Assembly (NCBI RefSeq): GCF_024346715.1
Contig: NZ_AP024852.1
Location: 2,480,001 to 2,544,000, forward strand
Length of the DNA stretch: 64,000 bases
Direction of reading: 5' to 3'
Source: Photobacterium swingsii
GTDB taxonomy: Bacteria > Pseudomonadota > Gammaproteobacteria > Enterobacterales > Vibrionaceae
Shown here: positions 9,244-17,682 of the stretch, in pieces
Layout: each line of letters begins with the position of its first letter
Numbering within the stretch: the stretch's first letter is position 1
Made by a program: the position numbers and the translations under genes
Notes under the pieces: generated by a model
Seen by the model: only the letters and a program-made list of their open reading frames with translations
What the model was told of the DNA's origin: nothing
The model's database searches: none

Positions 9244-9980
9244 GCTTTCAATACCTCATGCAATGTCTGGATTAAGGCGATTGATGCGTCGTTATCACCA
9301 TGTACACAAAGCGAGTCAGCTCTAAGCTTCAGTTTCGAACCGTCAGAAGTAGTGACATAGCCTTGAGTAAATTCCTTCGCTTGCTGCACGATACGATTGC
9401 TACTGTGATGAACCGCCTCTGGCTGCGAACGTGGAACAAGAAAACCATCTGGCGTGTAGGCACGATCTGAAAAAGCTTCAAATAGCAGCTCAACCCTATA
9501 TTGCTCAGCAATACGCTGATAGCGGTGGTTGTCTGGTCGTGATAACACCATAAGTTTAATCGGTGGAATAAATACAGAGTTCATGCCTGAAATCGCTTTT
9601 GCTATCGCGATAAAAACAGATTCATCAGCCATCATATCGTTATATAGTGCACCGTGTGGCTTTACATAACTAATTTGTTGACCGTGTAATTGGCAAATGG
9701 CGTTTAATGCACCAGCTTGATACGCCACCAGCTGTGTTATCGATTCTGCACTATGAGGAATGCTACGCCGACCAAACCCTTCTTTATCGTTGTAACCTGG
9801 GTGAGCACCAATCTCGACATTATGCTGGCAAGCGCTTGCAACTGTTTTAGCCATAACATCAGGATCGGAGGCATGAAAGCCACAAGCAATATTCGCCATA
9901 TTGATCCATGGCATGACAGCATCGTCACGCCCCATTAACCAAGGGCCAAAACTTTCTCCCATATCGCAGTTAAGCTTCAT
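9240..9980 (-). CDS. pxpA: 5-oxoprolinase subunit A (LamB/YcsF family)
   Basis: The start at 9980 (MKLNCDMGESFGPW) fits the family N-terminus and has GAGGCG 7 bases upstream; the in-frame ATG at 9992 overlaps that site and is less likely. About 246 residues with NIACGFHASDP, IGAHPGYND, YVKPHGALYND and EAFSDRAYTPDG, all hallmark LamB/YcsF motifs. First gene of the order pxpA-pxpB-pxpC-GGCT-zinc ribbon, so the promoter should lie in 9981-10177. Confidence 0.93.
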   Translation of the reverse strand: MKLNCDMGESFGPWLMGRDDAVMPWINMANIACGFHASDPDVMAKTVASACQHNVEIGAHPGYNDKEGFGRRSIPHSAESITQLVAYQAGALNAICQLHGQQISYVKPHGALYNDMMADESVFIAIAKAISGMNSVFIPPIKLMVLSRPDNHRYQRIAEQYRVELLFEAFSDRAYTPDGFLVPRSQPEAVHHSSNRIVQQAKEFTQGYVTTSDGSKLKLRADSLCVHGDNDASIALIQTLHEVLKA

Positions 9981-10177
9981 GACACGCCTCATAACATGTT
10001 AACTAATTGTTTACATTAAATGATAAGCAGAAAAGAGTTACAAGAATAACAATCTGAAGATGAGAGACTTAACGTGACCAATTTGATGAGGCTGAAAAAG
10101 CGAGCTACGGCCTTCACCAGTCCTTGGTAAAGGTACTTAAAACAAGAGCTTGTTAATTATAGGTAGTCACTTAAATA

Positions 10178-10477
10178 TTATTCGCTAAGTATGATATCGG
10201 CTTCAATATAATCCATATCATCTTGGTACTCGACTTCATCAATAACAGCATCTGTTATTGCATCATCACATTCGGCTTCAGCAAAAGCACCATCAACCAC
10301 ACCCAGTGCGCTACCTGCCGCCGCGCCAGCCCCGGCATCACCAGCAATTGCACCCACCACGCCACCGACAACCGCCCCCTCTACAGCATCGGTAATCACA
10401 TTCCCACCACTGCACACGGCCCATGACGACGTACTGAATAATGCTGTAACTAAAAGTGCTGCGATTTTTGTTTTCAT
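10178..10477 (-). CDS. Exported glycine-zipper-like small protein
   Basis: 99 residues. A clear signal peptide (MKTKIAALLVTALFSTSSWA) is followed by a Gly/Ala-rich stretch with repeated small-xxx-small spacing (AVVGGVVGAIAGDAGAGAAAG), which is a glycine-zipper pattern that can enter or line membranes, and by a strongly acidic tail (EYQDDMDYIEADIILSE). Two cysteines (CSGG and ECDD) may pair. No specific family recognised. Stands alone with its own promoter region. Confidence 0.65.
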   Translation of the reverse strand: MKTKIAALLVTALFSTSSWAVCSGGNVITDAVEGAVVGGVVGAIAGDAGAGAAAGSALGVVDGAFAEAECDDAITDAVIDEVEYQDDMDYIEADIILSE

Positions 10478-10686
10478 GTTGAATAAACCTTACCTTTGTT
10501 TAGATGCTGTAAAGGTAAAGAATTTAATGCGTTACAACCAATGAGGTTCTGTAAGTCGCACTTACAGTCATAAGAAACTTATAAGGGTGTTCAGCGATTA
10601 ATGAAAACGCCAAAGAATGGAGTGGGTATGAATAGGCTGAGTACCGCATGAAAATAACGATATCGCCATAAATCGCAGACAGTAAA

Positions 10687-10712
10687 AAGCCCCGTCATTT
10701 CTGACGGGGCTT
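10687..10712 (-). terminator. Terminator of the tRNA operon
   Basis: AAGCCCCGTCA (10687-10697) pairs perfectly with TGACGGGGCTT (10702-10712). Read on the minus strand the GC-rich 11-bp stem is followed by TTTTTACT, a typical U-tract, directly after the last tRNA gene. Confidence 0.88.
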
Positions 10713-10718
10713 CTTATT

Positions 10719-10794
10719 TGGAGCGACACACGAGGTTCGAACTCGTGACCTCAACCTTGGCAAGGTTGCGCTCTACCAGCTGAGCTAGTGTCGC
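10719..10794 (-). tRNA. tRNA-Gly (GCC), copy 2
   Basis: 76 bases including the encoded CCA. Acceptor GCGACAC pairs with GTGTCGC, the D arm is GCTCAGCTGGTAGAGC, the anticodon loop CTTGCCAAG gives GCC, and the T arm contains GTTCGAACC. Last of four tRNA genes; identical to the copy at 11001-11076 by eye. Confidence 0.97.
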
Positions 10795-10823
10795 GTTGCT
10801 GCATAAATGCAGACTTTAATAGA

Positions 10824-10910
10824 TGGTGCCCCGGGCCGGACTTGAACCGGCACAACGCGAACGTCGAGGGATTTTAAATCCCTTGTGTCTACCAATTCCA
10901 CCACCAGGGC
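10824..10910 (-). tRNA. tRNA-Leu (TAA)
   Basis: 87 bases with a long variable arm, as expected for a class II leucine tRNA. Acceptor GCCCTGG pairs with CCGGGGC, the anticodon loop (GATTTAAAATC) gives TAA, and the T arm has GTTCAAGTC. CCA is encoded. Confidence 0.97.
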
Positions 10911-11000
10911 ACGCAATTCTTTATTGCGATGCGCTAACTGAAAAGTTAAACACCATCTTGATACTGACTTTCAGCTAAGAACTATCAATATCGCAAATTT

Positions 11001-11076
11001 TGGAGCGACACACGAGGTTCGAACTCGTGACCTCAACCTTGGCAAGGTTGCGCTCTACCAGCTGAGCTAGTGTCGC
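11001..11076 (-). tRNA. tRNA-Gly (GCC), copy 1
   Basis: 76 bases with CCA encoded, same sequence as the downstream copy. The pair with tRNA-Leu between them looks like local duplication within a tRNA operon related to glyW-cysT-leuZ of E. coli. Confidence 0.97.
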
Positions 11077-11088
11077 AGAGTCATCGAA

Positions 11089-11162
11089 TGGAGGCGCGTC
11101 CCGGAGTCGAACCGAGGTCCACGGATTTGCAATCCGCTGCATAGCCACTCTGCCAACGCGCC
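11089..11162 (-). tRNA. tRNA-Cys (GCA)
   Basis: 74 bases. Acceptor GGCGCGT pairs with ACGCGCC, the anticodon arm GCGGATTGCAAATCCGT gives GCA, and the T arm is GGTTCGACTCC. CCA is encoded. First gene of the four-tRNA run, so the promoter lies just above 11162. Confidence 0.97.
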
Positions 11163-11464
11163 ATGCCTTCTTTCGATTTACCGCTTAAAGATTGACTCTC
11201 CGTTGCGGTATGGGATGCATTCTACGGATTGCTGCGTTTGAGTCAACAGAAAATCTATAAAAAAAATCTAGTCGTCTGATATATGTACAATTTATCGAAT
11301 AAAAAGCCATTTTCGGTCACTAGGCGCTATTCAAAAGCAACGAAAGCTCTCAAATACAATAAAATGGATTCATTCAAATGCATAACAAGGGCTACGGCAA
11401 ACTTGAATTACGCCACAAGATACAGGAAAATAGCGACATAGATCACATTTTATTCAGTTTGAAC

Positions 11465-12259
11465 ATGTCACGTACTCGAATCATACTTGTCAGCATTTTT
11501 ACTCTATTGTTATCTGCGTGTTCCCCTGCTCCACATCAATCGGTTGATGTGGCAATTAGTTTCATTACACAAGCCCCAGATACAATGCTGATCGGAGACC
11601 GATATCAACAACCAGAAACAGAACGCTGGTTACAACGCCATCTACAACAGGCCTATGATCAAGCGCAGGTTAGAAATGCAAATCATATTGGCTTTTACTC
11701 TGACCAACGCTCTGACAAACCCTTGCTCACTCCGGCTTTCTCATACGTGACAGCCTTAGTCTTAAACGAAGAAAATATTCATTCGGTCAGCCATAGCCTA
11801 AAACCTCAACAGTCCATTATTGCCAGTAACGTCAGCTTTGGCTTAAAGCAATATGGGGCGCATGTTTACGCCTACAATAACGAAAAACTACGGTCAGAAG
11901 CCTTTATTCAATCTATAGGGAATGAAAAAGTGGCTTACCTTGCACTCATTAAAAAGAGCGCACAGACAGGTAATGCACCTTTAGCGGAGGATCTTGCTTT
12001 ACTTGGTCATTCAGTCGATCAGCTATACACCCACTCGATCAACAAGGTCGTATTGCTCAATCAATATGATGAAAGATATGCTAAAGCCATCAACAAAGCA
12101 GTAAAAGGTATTGATGTCATTATTAGTGCAGGTAACGCGAACAAAACCATTATGGAAAGCGATAGCTGCATGGCCTATTTCGATAAGTCGAAACCATTAG
12201 ATAATAACCTATATGTTGAGTTTGATGCTTTCGGCCATGTTGATGCTTGTACTTTTTAA
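11465..12259 (+). CDS. Lipoprotein resembling a degenerate calcineurin-like metallophosphoesterase
   Basis: The start at 11465 (MSRTRIILVSIFTLLLSAC) gives a proper lipoprotein signal with lipobox LSAC; an in-frame ATG at 11378 would add 29 polar residues ahead of it. Mature part about 245 residues. Residues resembling ALLGHSVDQLYTHSINKVVLLNQYDERYAKAI followed by VKGIDVIISAGNANK look like the 5'-nucleotidase segment in which metal-binding LSHLG and GGHSH motifs normally occur, yet those histidines are replaced here. I infer a non-catalytic relative. No neighbour on its strand. Family call is tentative. Confidence 0.55.
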   Translation: MSRTRIILVSIFTLLLSACSPAPHQSVDVAISFITQAPDTMLIGDRYQQPETERWLQRHLQQAYDQAQVRNANHIGFYSDQRSDKPLLTPAFSYVTALVLNEENIHSVSHSLKPQQSIIASNVSFGLKQYGAHVYAYNNEKLRSEAFIQSIGNEKVAYLALIKKSAQTGNAPLAEDLALLGHSVDQLYTHSINKVVLLNQYDERYAKAINKAVKGIDVIISAGNANKTIMESDSCMAYFDKSKPLDNNLYVEFDAFGHVDACTF

Positions 12260-12269
12260 CTAATAAAAA

Positions 12270-12318
12270 GCCACTAACCTTGATTCCCTGCTGTGTAACG
12301 GTAACCAAGGTCAGTGGC
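12270..12318 (-). terminator. Terminator downstream of eda
   Basis: A 13-base stem with one mismatch (GCCACTAACCTTG against CAAGGTCAGTGGC). The minus-strand exit reads CTTTTTATTA, so it terminates the KDPG aldolase transcript; it may also serve the lipoprotein gene ending at 12259. Confidence 0.65.
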
Positions 12319-12356
12319 GCGAAATCTATCGGAAAACGTAAGCGCTTAGTCTCAAA

Positions 12357-12989
12357 TTAGTCCTGTACTAATGCAACCGCTTCACGCACCAAGCGACCAA
12401 TTTCATCCCAATCACCTGCTTCAATTAGTTTAGGAGCAACCATCCAGGTGCCACCACAGCACAGCACACGATCAACCGCTAAGTAATCACGAATGTTAGC
12501 TTTACCTATACCACCTGTAGGCATGATAGAAACATCAACATAAGGTGCTAACAATGATTTCACCATATTGATACCGCCCGACGCTTCAGCAGGGAAGAAC
12601 TTCAAGAAGGTTAAACCCAGCTCCAGCGCTTGTTCAATTTGGCTTGGGTTATTAATACCAGGCACAAATGGGATGCCTTGCTGTTGGCAATAGCGAACAG
12701 TATTTGGATTCAATCCAGGCGCCACAATAAATTCAGCACCTGCATCTTTGGCTTTATCAACTTGTGCAGCATTTAGCACAGTACCAGCACCAATACACAT
12801 TTGTGGGTAAGCCTCACGCATCGCGCGGATGGCATCGGCTGCGGCATCAGTACGGAATGTCACTTCCGCAACAGGTAAACCATTTTCAACTAATACTTTT
12901 GCTAGAGGTACTGCTTGCTCAACATGGTTAATTTGAATAACCGGAATAACTTTGAAGGCTTTTAATTGTTCAATAAGAGCTTGAGACAT
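12357..12989 (-). CDS. eda: KDPG/KHG aldolase
   Basis: 210 residues, normal for Eda. It splits 2-keto-3-deoxy-6-phosphogluconate to pyruvate and glyceraldehyde-3-phosphate. Visible hallmarks are VIPVIQ, the catalytic Glu in AEVTFRT, GAGTVL, the Schiff-base Lys in FLKFFPAEASGG, and the phosphate-binding MPTGGI. Start has GGAAGA upstream. It is 13 bases after the KDG kinase gene, so kinase and aldolase form the lower end of the pathway encoded by this minus-strand operon. Confidence 0.95.
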   Translation of the reverse strand: MSQALIEQLKAFKVIPVIQINHVEQAVPLAKVLVENGLPVAEVTFRTDAAADAIRAMREAYPQMCIGAGTVLNAAQVDKAKDAGAEFIVAPGLNPNTVRYCQQQGIPFVPGINNPSQIEQALELGLTFLKFFPAEASGGINMVKSLLAPYVDVSIMPTGGIGKANIRDYLAVDRVLCCGGTWMVAPKLIEAGDWDEIGRLVREAVALVQD

Positions 12990-13002
12990 GTATCTATCTT
13001 CC

Positions 13003-13926
13003 TTAAATAATTTCTTTCATAGCTTCAAGAGGAATAATGGCGCCAGGGTACTGAATAACAACAGATGCAAGTTGATGCCCAAGCTCTGCTGATGATACAG
13101 CAGACTCACCACTTAAACGTGCGGCTAAGTACCCTGCTGCAAATGAATCGCCCGCAGCGCAAGTATCAATCACTTTATCTACTTGGTTGGCTGCAATATA
13201 GGATGTTTCCGCGGCATCGGTTTGTAATTGAGTTACTACCATACAAGGTTCTGCACCGCGCTTAATCACTACTTCTTGGCAACCGTACTCCTGACAACGG
13301 GTTACGATATCACTCTCTCCCCATATACGTTGATCATCATCTTCTGTGATCAAGGCAATATCGACGAAGGGGAGGATTTGAGCATACCAATATTGTGCTT
13401 GTTTCTCTGTCCATAATTGTGGACGGAAGTTATTATCAAATAAGACTTTACCGCCATTACGCTTATGTTTATCTAGTAGCGTAACCAGCACGGTTTTCGC
13501 TTCTTCAGAAAGAATCGCTAAGCTGATACCACTGATATAAAGCGCGTCAACTTGCTTGCTCTCAATTGCAACTTCAAGCGGTGAACACGCCTGTTCTGAA
13601 AAATAGAATTTAGCCGCGCTGTCGTTGCGCCAATAGTGAAAATGACGCTCACCGCATGGCTCTGTTTCAACCAAATATAAACCAGGGAGTTTATCTTCAA
13701 GCGTGCGAACTAAATCCGTATTAATGTTTTCCGCTTGCCAAGAGGTCAACATGTCTTGTGAGATATTATCAACACCTAAGGCCGTTGCGTAACTCACATT
13801 AATATCACGTTTTTTGCCTAAGCGAGCCAAATAAAGCGCCGTATTCAAGGTGTCGCCACCAAAGGTGCGCTGCAATGGTTGGCCACTCAGTTCCACCATA
13901 CACTCGCCAAAAAATGCAATTTTCAC
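13003..13926 (-). CDS. kdgK: 2-keto-3-deoxygluconate kinase (PfkB family)
   Basis: 307 residues. PfkB family pattern: FGECMVELSG at the start, FGGDTLNTALYLARLG, GLYLVET, VLFDNNFRPQLW, and the C-terminal ATP/anion-hole motif DTCAAGDSFAAGYLA with its catalytic Asp. Starts with GTG behind AAAGGTGAC. Adjacent aldolase defines the likely substrate as 2-keto-3-deoxygluconate. Lies between the symporter and eda in the same operon. Confidence 0.93.
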   Translation of the reverse strand: MKIAFFGECMVELSGQPLQRTFGGDTLNTALYLARLGKKRDINVSYATALGVDNISQDMLTSWQAENINTDLVRTLEDKLPGLYLVETEPCGERHFHYWRNDSAAKFYFSEQACSPLEVAIESKQVDALYISGISLAILSEEAKTVLVTLLDKHKRNGGKVLFDNNFRPQLWTEKQAQYWYAQILPFVDIALITEDDDQRIWGESDIVTRCQEYGCQEVVIKRGAEPCMVVTQLQTDAAETSYIAANQVDKVIDTCAAGDSFAAGYLAARLSGESAVSSAELGHQLASVVIQYPGAIIPLEAMKEII

Positions 13927-14028
13927 ACTGTCACCTTTGTGCTTGATTGTCGTAATAATAAAAGGGTAGTCGTTAGACGTTAATTTTCCGCAGCGGCAAA
14001 CGACGTATTCGCTTGCCGCTTTAGCATA

Positions 14029-15519
14029 TTATTCCGCTAATGCTGGTTTCCCAACAGTCGCCGGCGTTTCAGATTGCTCCATCGCATTTCGCTCTGCATC
14101 AAGAATCGCTTTCGCTTCTTCTTTCGTCACTGTATTTGCTGGCGTGACCAAGCTAACCGCAACACCTGCTACTAGCGCTGTAAGTACAGAAGGGATACAT
14201 GGGTTCCCCCAGAATGCAGACCAGTCCGCATTAAACATCACAGCAAATGAAGCAATAGAAGCACCCGCTAAGGTTGCTAATGCCCCCTGCCAGTTATAAC
14301 GATTCCAGAAACGTCCTAGCATGCCGCAAACAAACATCCCAGACATCACAGTTGAAATCATTTTAGTGATGTAGCTAATAATATCGTTCGAGGTTAGCGC
14401 GAATAATAGAGCACAGCCGATGACAATCACGAGTGCAAAGCGAGAGTAGCTCACCATCTTCTCTTTAGACGGAACTTTACCTGTGAACATGATGTATATG
14501 TCACGCAAAAGGATAGAGACACCAGCGATAGCATCTGAGCTAGCACTCGACATGGTGGCTGATAAACCTGCAATCAACACCACAAGTCCAATACCCACTG
14601 GCAATACCGTTGCTGCAACATACGGGAAAGCAAAGTTAGCATTGTTTAACTCAGGGTTAATTGCATGTGCCGCCATACCAATCACCGCAGGAATGATAGA
14701 GAAGAACAGGTATAACACACCAGACATAACAAACGAGCGACGAATCGTTGAAACATCTTTACCTGAGTAAATACGCTGACGGAAAGATGGGGTTGCAAGT
14801 ACCCCAACCCCAACCACCATCGCAAGCGATACCGCAGGGATAATGCCTAGTTTTTCTATCGCAAGGAAACTAGTGGTCGCGGGGTCCATGGCTGCATATA
14901 AATTATCAAGGCCGCCGATGTGCTCAACAGAAAGAACAGCCATCAAGATAAAACCAGCAAATAAAATGATGGCTTGGATAGTATCGGTCCAAACAACAGC
15001 GGTATAACCACCAATCACAACATAAATAGTAAAGGCCGCGGCAATAACAATTTTTGCTGTATTCATATCGAGATCAGCAATCCAAGCTAGGTACATACCA
15101 CCACCGAGAATGTGTGCACCCAACCAGCCAATTGAGGCAATAAAGATCAAAATGCCGACGACATTTTTGACCACTTTATTAGCACCAACATAGTAAGCAA
15201 GTTCTTCACTCATGGTCATAAAGTTAAGCATACGCACTGGCGCAAACCACTTCGCCAACAACAAAATACCTAGCGCACCGCCAATACCATATAAAGCCCC
15301 CGCCCAGCCGTTAGCATAACCAAAGCCAACCGCGCCCATGCTTGATCCTGTACCGACCATAGTCGCTACAGTTGTTCCTAAAACTAAAAATAGTGGTAGC
15401 CCACGTCCGCCCAGTAAGAAATCTTCACCTGATTTTTGGTTGCGAGAAACAAACCAACCTAACCAGATTAAAAAGACTACATATACGCCGAAACCTGTGA
15501 GAAAAAGTGTACTGTTCAT
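14029..15519 (-). CDS. Sodium:solute symporter (SSS family)
   Basis: 496 residues from the ATG at 15519, which has AGAGGTG upstream; the longer frame to 15570 adds an implausible polar leader. About 13 to 14 membrane helices, with the SSS features GRGLPLFLVLGTTVATMVGTGS near the N-terminus and GLSATMSSASSDAIAGVSIL in the later half. Substrate is not readable from sequence. Its position between RidA and KDG kinase genes suggests it imports the acid sugar used by this operon, possibly N-acetyl-D-glucosaminate. Confidence 0.92.
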   Translation of the reverse strand: MNSTLFLTGFGVYVVFLIWLGWFVSRNQKSGEDFLLGGRGLPLFLVLGTTVATMVGTGSSMGAVGFGYANGWAGALYGIGGALGILLLAKWFAPVRMLNFMTMSEELAYYVGANKVVKNVVGILIFIASIGWLGAHILGGGMYLAWIADLDMNTAKIVIAAAFTIYVVIGGYTAVVWTDTIQAIILFAGFILMAVLSVEHIGGLDNLYAAMDPATTSFLAIEKLGIIPAVSLAMVVGVGVLATPSFRQRIYSGKDVSTIRRSFVMSGVLYLFFSIIPAVIGMAAHAINPELNNANFAFPYVAATVLPVGIGLVVLIAGLSATMSSASSDAIAGVSILLRDIYIMFTGKVPSKEKMVSYSRFALVIVIGCALLFALTSNDIISYITKMISTVMSGMFVCGMLGRFWNRYNWQGALATLAGASIASFAVMFNADWSAFWGNPCIPSVLTALVAGVAVSLVTPANTVTKEEAKAILDAERNAMEQSETPATVGKPALAE

Positions 15520-15705
15520 CTTACACCTCTTATAATCCGTCATTGCTAAAATGCTTGGGGATAGCTGCAACTACCCCATGAGATACTGATTTATCAGTAT
15601 TTTTAATTGGGCTGGTGCTTCGCCAGCCCTTTTCTTTTACTTGTTATTCGTGAAAGTTACGATTATTAGCCGTACCCAATATTCACGTATAACTATGACT
15701 GATGC

Positions 15706-16098
15706 TTAGCGACGATCTTCGCGATAACATGTCACGTCAACTTCAACTTTCACATCAACCACTAAGTCACATACCATGCAAATACGTGCAGGTGGGTGTT
15801 CACCAAAAAACTCTTTAAAGACTTTATTGAACGACTGGAAATAACGTGCATCTGTCAGTACAACCTTCACATGTACCACATCTTCTAGGCCATATCCCGC
15901 TTCTTCCATAATGTTCACGCAGTTTTGGATCGCAAGTCGAGATTGCTCAACAACGCCACCTTCAACAACTTCTCCATCGACCATTGGCGTTTGGCCCGAT
16001 ACATAAAGGAAGCCACCCGCTTGCGTTGCACGTGCAAACGGTAAATGTTGACCACCTGTACCTGTACCACCCTCGATGCCGTAACGTGTAATAGTCAT
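15706..16098 (-). CDS. RidA family enamine/imine deaminase
   Basis: The start at 16098 (MTITRYG) has TTGGAGAA upstream and gives 130 residues, the usual RidA size. Motifs: LPFARATQAGGFLYVSGQTP, and the conserved Arg in HPPARICMV followed by VEVDVTCYR. RidA proteins hydrolyse reactive enamine or imine products of PLP-dependent dehydratases. A PLP-dependent D-amino-acid dehydratase is encoded divergently at 18720, which gives RidA a direct partner here. Confidence 0.9.
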   Translation of the reverse strand: MTITRYGIEGGTGTGGQHLPFARATQAGGFLYVSGQTPMVDGEVVEGGVVEQSRLAIQNCVNIMEEAGYGLEDVVHVKVVLTDARYFQSFNKVFKEFFGEHPPARICMVCDLVVDVKVEVDVTCYREDRR

Positions 16099-16159
16099 AT
16101 TATTCTCCAATGTATTTACAACTTTCAGTGTTAAAATAGTGATGCCCCAGCAACTCGCA

Positions 16160-17599
16160 TTAGCGCTGATGACGATAAAGGAATCGGCCATGTCGGTGGC
16201 TACCCACCTGACCGTTTTGGTAACTGACTGCGCCATTCACCATCACAACCTCAATGCCCTTTGCGGCTTGAATTGGATTATCGAATGTCGCTGAATCTTG
16301 AATTTTGTTCGCATCAAACAGCACTAAATCGGCATACGCACCTTCGCGGATAACGCCGCGATCGGTTAAGCAATAGCGCTGAGCAGACATCCCCGTCATT
16401 TTGTGAACGGCTGTTGGCAAATCAAACAGCTTTCGCTCGCGGCTGTAATAGCCCAACACTTTAGGAAAAGTACCCCACAGGCGAGGATGTGGATGCGGAT
16501 CATTGGGCAAGCCATCAGATCCCACCATGGTTAAGCGGTATTTCAGCACTCGCTCGACGTCCGCTTCATCCATGCAGTGGTAAACAGCGCCAGCGGGTTG
16601 CAGTGCTTTAGCTGCATCTAATAATGGCAACGCCATTTCAGTCGCAATCTCGGCTAATAACTTGCCCGCGTGCTGAGGCAATGTTTCTGACCAAGTGATG
16701 AAAATATCAATATCATCACTGACCTGCTTGAGATCGAGCGTGGATGAACTGGCTGAATACGGGTAACAATCACAAGCGACATCTTGATGCACTGCCGTTT
16801 TTTCCATGGCATCTAGCACTTCGACTGTGCGCCCCCAGTTACCCGCGCCAGCACATTTAAGGTGTGAAATAACAACAGGCACCTTACCGTGTTTGCCTGT
16901 GCGGAATGCTTCATCCATGGCTTCTAGTATTTGCTCAAATTCGGTACGCATATGGGTGGTATAAATACCCTCAAAAGCGGCGAGCTCTTCAGCTAATGCC
17001 ATCACTTCTTCGGTTGGCGCAGATTTGGCCGAGGCATACGCAAGACCAGAACTTAAACCCAACGCGCCTTGCGCCATAGCGTCTCGCAGTGTGGTTTGCA
17101 TTTGAGTAATTTCAGACGGGGTCGCAGGGCGTTGCAATTCATCCATTACGTTATTACGCAATGTGGTATGGCCAACTAAGGCAGCAACATTCACTGCGGG
17201 TTGTGCCGCTTGTACTGCATCAGCATAGGATTGAAATGATGGGTATTTAAAATCGTTCTGCTGACCCAGCAAGTTCATTGGATCAGGTGGATCGCCAGCC
17301 AATACCGCAGGAGATGCACTAATACCGCAATTGCCCACAATCACAGTGGTCACGCCTTGGCTGATCTTAGGTAAACACTCAGGGTAACGAATAACGTTAG
17401 TATCATCGTGCGTATGCACGTCAATGAATCCTGGCGCAAGTACACGCCCTTCACCATCAATGATCTTTGCAGTCTCGCAACCTGCCAGATCACCAATTGC
17501 CGCTATACGTTGATCTTTAATCGCAACATCTGCGTTGTAAGCCTGTGCAGCGGTCCCATCAACCACCTGCACATTACGAAATACGATATCGAACTGCAT
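16160..17599 (-). CDS. D-aminoacylase/N-acyl-D-amino-acid deacylase family amidohydrolase
   Basis: 479 residues, amidohydrolase superfamily. Metal-binding HTH at residues 62-64 (GFIDVHTHDD), Cys91 in VGNCGIS as in D-aminoacylases, later His in TTHMRTE and VISHLKCAG, and the catalytic Asp in MVGSDGLPND. The C-terminal part returns to the small beta domain (GVIREGAYADLVLFD). The family removes N-acyl groups from D-amino acids. N-acetyl-D-glucosaminate is a D-configured N-acetylamino acid, and the kdgK/eda neighbours make deacetylation of that compound the most economical proposal. A classical D-amino acid substrate remains possible. Confidence 0.9.
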   Translation of the reverse strand: MQFDIVFRNVQVVDGTAAQAYNADVAIKDQRIAAIGDLAGCETAKIIDGEGRVLAPGFIDVHTHDDTNVIRYPECLPKISQGVTTVIVGNCGISASPAVLAGDPPDPMNLLGQQNDFKYPSFQSYADAVQAAQPAVNVAALVGHTTLRNNVMDELQRPATPSEITQMQTTLRDAMAQGALGLSSGLAYASAKSAPTEEVMALAEELAAFEGIYTTHMRTEFEQILEAMDEAFRTGKHGKVPVVISHLKCAGAGNWGRTVEVLDAMEKTAVHQDVACDCYPYSASSSTLDLKQVSDDIDIFITWSETLPQHAGKLLAEIATEMALPLLDAAKALQPAGAVYHCMDEADVERVLKYRLTMVGSDGLPNDPHPHPRLWGTFPKVLGYYSRERKLFDLPTAVHKMTGMSAQRYCLTDRGVIREGAYADLVLFDANKIQDSATFDNPIQAAKGIEVVMVNGAVSYQNGQVGSHRHGRFLYRHQR

Positions 17600-17682
17600 G
17601 CTTCTTCCTTAAATCATGACACCTCAGCTATTCACTCAGGTATCCATTTGAATCCACACAGTTCGACCGTCTCAAACTGTGC

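Noticed and set aside
10719..11076. Identical tRNA-Gly copies as attachment sites flanking an island
   Set aside because: Only a tRNA-Leu gene lies between them; no integrase or foreign cargo, so simple tandem duplication is the better reading.
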